Positions 60,193-64,000 of a DNA stretch of 64,000 nt are shown piece by piece. Position 1 is the first letter of the stretch; the number at the start of each line of letters is the position of its first letter. Source of the DNA: Planctomycetaceae bacterium. GTDB taxonomy: Bacteria > Planctomycetota > Planctomycetia > Pirellulales > Pirellulaceae. Location: positions 1 through 64,000 of the forward strand of contig SXOA01000022.1 in NCBI GenBank assembly GCA_005778405.1, written 5' to 3'. Made by a program: the position numbers and the translations under genes. The notes beneath the pieces were generated by a model that was not told where the DNA came from, made no database searches, and was given only the letters and a program-made list of their open reading frames with translations.

Positions 60193-62555
60193 GGCGTATT
60201 CCCCTTGAATCCTGTTTTCAAAAACGGATCGCTACTGACAATTTCGACCACCAGCCGCGAGAATCGGAACTGATCCTTCTCCAAAGCGGCGGTTATCTTT
60301 TGGATGGCACACTGGTCAGCATATTCTACCCCGCGGCCAATGGCATAGGTTAGCAGTTTTTCGGTCAGGCACCGGGAGAACTGCGGTTTTCTCGTTGTCA
60401 GGAGCAACTCCCGCAACTCTTTGGCACCGCGGAATTTCTCGCCGCTGGGCAACTGTCCGGCAGAGTCGATAGGGGAATCTCCTTCCTTGTCGCGCCAGGC
60501 CCCAATGGCGTCAAAGTTTTCCATCGCAAAACCGAGCGGGTCCATGCTCTTATGGCAAGACGCACAGCCTGGGTTGGCCCGATGCTGTTCCAGACGCTCG
60601 CGAAGCGTTCCCTTGGCTTCACCAGCCTTGGCTTCGACCAACTCGGGGACATTGGGCGGAGGAGGGGGCGGCGGTGTGCCCAGGATGTTCTCCAAGATCC
60701 ACTTGCCCCGCTTCACTGGCGAGGTCCGGTTGGGGTTGCTCGTAACCGTGAGGATGCTAGCCTGGGTTAAGAGACCGCCGCGCTCGGTTCCGGCCAGCGA
60801 AACACGGCGAAATTCGTTTCCGCTCACATCCTGGAGTCCATACAGCTTTGCCAGCTTCTCATTGGCAAAGGTGAAGTCGGCGGAGAGCAAATCGAAGATC
60901 GGCCGGTCCTCGCGCACGATGGCAGCAAAGAACATCTCGGTCTCGGTTCGCATGGCCATTTTCAGCCCGTCGTCATATTGCGGAAAGAGCTGTTTGTCCG
61001 GCGTTCGCATCTCCAAGCTGCGGAGTTCCAACCACTGGCCGGCAAAGTTCTCCGCGAGACTCTTCGACTTCGCGTCGGTCAGCATCCGGCGAGACTGTTT
61101 TTCCAGATTGTTATCCTGTCGAAGCTTCCCCTCGGCGGCCACTTTCAGCAGCGCATCATCGGGCATACTGCTCCAAAGAAAGTACGAGAGCCGCGACGCG
61201 ACTTCAAAATCATTCAGATCTCGCGGCTTGCCCTCCTGGCCCGCCGGATCGAGCTCCATCCGATACAGAAAGTGGGGCGAGATCAAAATGGCTTGTAAAG
61301 CGACTTGAATGGATTGCTCGAAGTTGTCTCCTTCGCCACGAGCAAGTTCGGTGAGCTTGACGAGGCGGACGACCTCGTCGTCCGTGGCAGGACGGCGGAA
61401 TGCCCGCGTGGCGAGCCGCCGGATGACCTGCTCCGAGGCTTCCTTGCGAGTCGTGCGGCCGCCAGGCTCGGCAAACACGATCTGCTTGTGCATTGGCGGC
61501 AGCTTGATGTCCTTGGCGTCGAGCGGACCACGAAGGTGCAGCATGGAGATGTAAAGATTGCGGTCCCGGTTGTCCGGTTTGGGGTCATTGGGATTGTAGA
61601 AGTCGTTCAGAAACGCCACGCCGATTTTCCGCGAACCCTTCGCCAGCCGGGTCCGGGTCTTGAGCTCCTTTTCCGTATCTGATTTTTCGCTGATGTCGAA
61701 TTTCTCGATCTCTTTGCCGTCCGCCCGCACGGCGAGTTTCACCGGCTCGTCGCCGGCCTGGTCGCCGGAGGCAAGAACCCGAATCTCGTATTCGCCGTCG
61801 CCGGGGACATCAAAACTGGCTGCCGCCTCGCCATTGCTCGTGAGCAGCCAACTCAGAAAGCCGCTCTTGCCTCCGTCCCCTTTCAGATTCGCGCCGACGA
61901 TTCGCTTATCAACCTCCGTTTTTCCACCGCGGGCATCAATGGCTTTGGCCGCGATTTCCTCGGCGGCATCCAGGTACTTTTCCATCAGCACCGGCGGCAG
62001 CGACAGCACATCGCCAATGTTGTCGAAGCCATATCCCGTGTCATCACCGGGAAACTCGCGGCTGGGCTCGTAGTCGATGCCAACCAGGTCGCGAACTGTG
62101 TTCCGGTACTCCCGGCGATTCAGCCGGCGAAGCGTGACGCGGCCTGGGTTGAGACTGCCGCTGCAAACCGCATCGGTGAGCGTGGCGGAAATCCAATCGA
62201 CCAGCGACTTTCGCTCTTCTTTGCTCGGATGCAGCCGGGCTTCCTCCAACGGCATCGCGCCGGTTTCTACTTTTTGGAGCAGGACTTTCCAGCGTTTGCG
62301 ATCCTTTAGTATTTGCTCCGGTGTCTTGAACTCAACCAGCGACAAATCCCCTTCCGTCTTAGCCCCGCCATGGCAGTCATAGCAGTACTTTGCCATCAGG
62401 GGCTGAACTTGCTTGCTCCACTGCTCGGCCCGTTTTGCCACCCGCTGCGCTGCCGTTTCTTCCCCCCGCGCAATGCTACCGGCCAGCACGGAGAGCGCGG
62501 CGAGCAGCAGGAGGGCGCGAGGATACAAGAAACAGACCATGGAGGTCAGGCTCAC
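60189..62555 (-). CDS. DUF1592-group secreted protein with haem motifs
   Basis: A 788-aa protein with a signal peptide (ALLLLAALSVLAGSIA). A planctomycete cytochrome-like module has CYDCH at 58–62. The middle shows LRRLNRREYRNTVRDLVGID (DUF1587) and a carbohydrate-binding-like segment. The C-terminal half carries DUF1592, DUF1588 and DUF1585 signatures: AFRRPATDDEVVRLV, ASRLSYFLWSSMPDD, RGKWILENILGTPPPPPPP, CASCHKSMDPLGFAMENFD and YAIGRGVEYADQCAI. The start could also be Met6 (62540). An extended -10 promoter lies 69 bp upstream. Its partner DUF1552 overlaps the stop. Confidence 0.95.
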   Translation of the reverse strand: MSLTSMVCFLYPRALLLLAALSVLAGSIARGEETAAQRVAKRAEQWSKQVQPLMAKYCYDCHGGAKTEGDLSLVEFKTPEQILKDRKRWKVLLQKVETGAMPLEEARLHPSKEERKSLVDWISATLTDAVCSGSLNPGRVTLRRLNRREYRNTVRDLVGIDYEPSREFPGDDTGYGFDNIGDVLSLPPVLMEKYLDAAEEIAAKAIDARGGKTEVDKRIVGANLKGDGGKSGFLSWLLTSNGEAAASFDVPGDGEYEIRVLASGDQAGDEPVKLAVRADGKEIEKFDISEKSDTEKELKTRTRLAKGSRKIGVAFLNDFYNPNDPKPDNRDRNLYISMLHLRGPLDAKDIKLPPMHKQIVFAEPGGRTTRKEASEQVIRRLATRAFRRPATDDEVVRLVKLTELARGEGDNFEQSIQVALQAILISPHFLYRMELDPAGQEGKPRDLNDFEVASRLSYFLWSSMPDDALLKVAAEGKLRQDNNLEKQSRRMLTDAKSKSLAENFAGQWLELRSLEMRTPDKQLFPQYDDGLKMAMRTETEMFFAAIVREDRPIFDLLSADFTFANEKLAKLYGLQDVSGNEFRRVSLAGTERGGLLTQASILTVTSNPNRTSPVKRGKWILENILGTPPPPPPPNVPELVEAKAGEAKGTLRERLEQHRANPGCASCHKSMDPLGFAMENFDAIGAWRDKEGDSPIDSAGQLPSGEKFRGAKELRELLLTTRKPQFSRCLTEKLLTYAIGRGVEYADQCAIQKITAALEKDQFRFSRLVVEIVSSDPFLKTGFKGNTP

Positions 62556-62623
62556 GAGCTTAGGCGGGAATGTAAGGTCAGCAGCGGGGAGAGCCTTGCT
62601 GGGGACCTCGGCGGGGCAACTGC

Positions 62624-62632
62624 ATTATATCA
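62624..62632 (-). promoter_or_regulatory. Extended -10 promoter for DUF1592 operon
   Basis: TGATATAAT on the minus strand is a full extended -10 element (TGnTATAAT). No clear -35 is seen, as is usual for this class. The leader would be about 60 nt. The remainder of the 303-bp gap 62556–62858 shows nothing else I can name. Confidence 0.6.
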
Positions 62633-62858
62633 GACGGCATTGATGGGACCATAGTGTTTTGTCCTTAACCTACTGGACGCAATATGGTTGCCATCTCCAA
62701 GGGCGTTACCACAAACCAATGTTCCATTGGTCTCCTCCCCGCTTCACTTTTCAACCTCGCGAGGCGATGGGCTGCGACCCTGTGCAATGGTGCTCAGCCG
62801 TGATATTCTGCACGGGCAGACCTGGACGAAGGAGAATTCCGCAATACGAGCCAGGCAT

Positions 62859-62932
62859 GCGCCCGTGGCGCAATTGGATAGCGCATCGGTCTTCGGAACC
62901 GAGGGTTGGGGGTTCGAATCCCTCCGGGCGTA
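62859..62932 (+). tRNA. tRNA-Arg (UCG)
   Basis: A 74-nt cloverleaf: acceptor GCGCCCG/CGGGCGT with one G–U pair, anticodon stem TCGGT/ACCGA with loop CTTCGGA giving anticodon UCG, T-arm GGGGGTTCGAATCCCTC, and discriminator A. CCA is not encoded. The minus-strand frame crossing it (RRDSNPQPSVPKTDALSN) is the familiar translated-tRNA artefact. A decayed integrase tail lies just beyond its 3' end. Confidence 0.97.
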
Positions 62933-62935
62933 CAG

Positions 62936-63215
62936 GATGGATTTAGGAACCTCGAAGAATACGTTTTCTCCGGGGTTTTCTTCATTCAGACGTTTTCGAT
63001 TCACTCTGTTGCGCGGCACTTCACCGGGTTGCTGCGCCTGATTAAGCGTCACCCCGGCTTCCACCTTGTTGAAATCGTCTTCGGTGACCCGCCAGTAATG
63101 TTCTTGGCGACCAAGGCGCTCTGTCCCAACCATTCGGCGGCAACATGCGCCGGGTGAACCGCCGCCAGCGGATTGAATGTCGCCAAAACCTTTTCGACTT
63201 CATTGTCATCGAGAA
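62936..63215 (-). pseudogene. Decayed tyrosine integrase C-terminus next to tRNA-Arg
   Basis: Translating the minus strand gives AVHPAHVAAEWLGQSALVAK in one frame and then, after a frameshift near 63100, EHYWRVTEDDFNKVEAGVT in another. Together they read as the end of a planctomycete-type phage integrase (…HVxAxWLGxS…HYxxVTxxDF…). No catalytic N-terminal part remains, and the intact ECF-like gene begins immediately upstream. Position beside the 3' end of a tRNA gene is the usual attachment site. The remnant suggests past insertion and loss of an element. Confidence 0.65.
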
Positions 63216-63218
63216 CGA

Positions 63219-63824
63219 TTATCGTTCACTGAAGCCCTGTTCTCGCAACTTCTGCCGCAGCCGTGTCCAGCGCACGCGGACAAAGGCGGGGTCGCGGCCC
63301 AGAATTGCTGCGGCCTCCACCGAGCTGAGGCCGTTGAGCTTCAGGCGGACCAGTTGCTGGTCAAGTTCATTCAGTTGCGAGAGGAATCGATCAAGCAGCT
63401 CGGCGGCGGAGGCGACTTGCGAAGGAGTGGGGTCGTCGCTGGCAATGCCATCGAGTGGTGAATCATGGCCGCTGGAGAACTCGTCGAGCGGGGTGGTCGG
63501 CAGCCGCTTAAGCTTGCGCCATTGGCGGGCGACCTTTCGCTGGACCATGACCACCGCCAGGCCGATGAGCTGTTGCGGAGAAGTCACCTGAAAGCGTTCG
63601 TCCTTGAGGCCGACAAGCAAACTGCGATGGACCGATTGCAATACGTCCACCGAATCCATGGCGCCGCGCATGTTGTGGCCAAGCCTGCTCCGGACGGAGC
63701 GGAGCACGGCCCGTTCGTAGCGGCGGACGAGTTCACTGGCCGCTGTTTCGTCGTTTTGCCGTACGCGAGCCAGGAGCGCCAGGAATTCGTCGTCCGGCGG
63801 CGCAGGGTTTGACTCGATGGACAT
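63219..63824 (-). CDS. ECF-like RNA polymerase sigma factor
   Basis: A 201-aa sigma-70-family protein. Region 2 is seen in ETAASELVRRYERAVLRSVRS and the DSVDVLQSVHRSLLVGL helix. Region 4 is seen in LDQQLVRLKLNGLSSVEAAAIL and GRDPAFVRVRWTRLRQKL. This is the planctomycete ECF-like type that often sits beside Ser/Thr kinase genes. The divergent plus-strand gene starting at 63893 may be such a kinase. An anti-sigma gene is not visible. Confidence 0.93.
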   Translation of the reverse strand: MSIESNPAPPDDEFLALLARVRQNDETAASELVRRYERAVLRSVRSRLGHNMRGAMDSVDVLQSVHRSLLVGLKDERFQVTSPQQLIGLAVVMVQRKVARQWRKLKRLPTTPLDEFSSGHDSPLDGIASDDPTPSQVASAAELLDRFLSQLNELDQQLVRLKLNGLSSVEAAAILGRDPAFVRVRWTRLRQKLREQGFSER

Positions 63825-63892
63825 GCGATTGCAGCTGAGCTAGCGTGGAGATACTGTCTATTCAGTCTACGCAGGCGTTTTCACCTATCGCA

Positions 63893-64000
63893 ATGGGCAG
63901 CCTGAAACTCAATCCGGCGACGGCAGCGAACGGCGGCCCGCCTGCCGGCGCAGAGGGGCTGCTCCGCGATGCGTGCGACGAGTTGGAGCGGCGTCTCCGG
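63893..64000 (+). CDS. Start of a divergent gene, possibly a Ser/Thr kinase (partial)
   Basis: An open frame from ATG to the end of the window (36 codons) begins MGSLKLNPATAANGG and includes LLRDACDELERRLR. The last part resembles the short helical leader (ACDxxExxLR) seen before kinase domains that pair with ECF-like sigma factors. Only 36 residues are seen, so the identification is weak. Divergent from the sigma gene, 68 bp apart. Confidence 0.4.
   Translation, partial: MGSLKLNPATAANGGPPAGAEGLLRDACDELERRLR

Noticed and set aside
62744-63133. Minus-strand 129-codon frame through tRNA-Arg
   Set aside because: Part is translated tRNA (RRDSNPQPSVPK); the rest is the integrase remnant, listed as a pseudogene.
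1-64000. CRISPR arrays, rRNA and intact IS elements
   Set aside because: No regularly spaced direct repeats, rRNA signatures or transposase frames were seen; the repeats present are isolated inverted repeats.

Overview
The window is high-G+C bacterial chromosome with a strong Planctomycetota signature. It has paired DUF1549/DUF1553–DUF1501 and DUF1592–DUF1552 genes with planctomycete-type haem motifs, a MoxR/DUF58/vWA operon, an FG-GAP/UnbV secreted protein, an RFSLRALL-type LRR protein, an ECF-like sigma factor beside a probable kinase start, and several intergenic inverted-repeat families. A Pirellulales-like member is my inference. No rRNA, CRISPR array or intact insertion sequence is visible.

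Layout. (1) 72–13526, minus strand: a MoxR AAA ATPase, DUF58, BatA-like vWA, second vWA, DUF4175-like coiled-coil protein and a secreted protein, several joined by ATGA stop/start overlaps, preceded by a secreted PQQ-type propeller protein and a tiny membrane protein. (2) 13616: DUF983 protein, convergent with the next block. (3) 13972–35523, minus strand: a respiratory block of about 21.5 kb in one direction. In transcription order it encodes Rieske protein, cytochrome b N-terminal and C-terminal proteins, a 1708-aa octahaem cytochrome c, two cupredoxin-like proteins, a dihaem cytochrome c lipoprotein, oxidase subunits II and I, haem A synthase, haem O synthase, subunits III and IV, an ABC transporter, SCO, DUF420 and a small CxxC protein. 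(4) 35913–42334: purD, two secreted proteins and an MFS transporter, with inverted repeats and terminators between them. (5) 42559–50065: DUF1501 and DUF1549/1553 proteins, a lower-G+C unknown, a CbiE–CbiT fusion, an LRR protein and a selenocysteine tRNA. (6) 50637–58731: a secreted propeller protein, a three-hydrolase fusion, an OmpR-type regulator, a secreted unknown and IF-1. (7) 58837–64000: a DUF1552/DUF1592 pair, tRNA-Arg(UCG) with a decayed integrase tail against it, an ECF-like sigma factor and the start of a divergent gene.

How the genes work together. The respiratory block encodes a complete quinol–cytochrome c–O2 chain plus haem A synthesis and copper insertion. Its unusual feature is added architecture: a coiled-coil insert of about 220 residues in oxidase subunit III, long coiled coils and a PDZ-like module in the octahaem cytochrome, a Rieske protein with three spaced ILAAAR motifs on a cytoplasmic extension, and an extra membrane module on the cytochrome b C-terminal protein. 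I infer that these parts may hold a bc–oxidase supercomplex together. This is the most interesting candidate system in the window.

Limits: domain names come from motif reading and family knowledge, not searches. Start codons were set by signal peptides, overlaps and ribosome-binding sites where visible.
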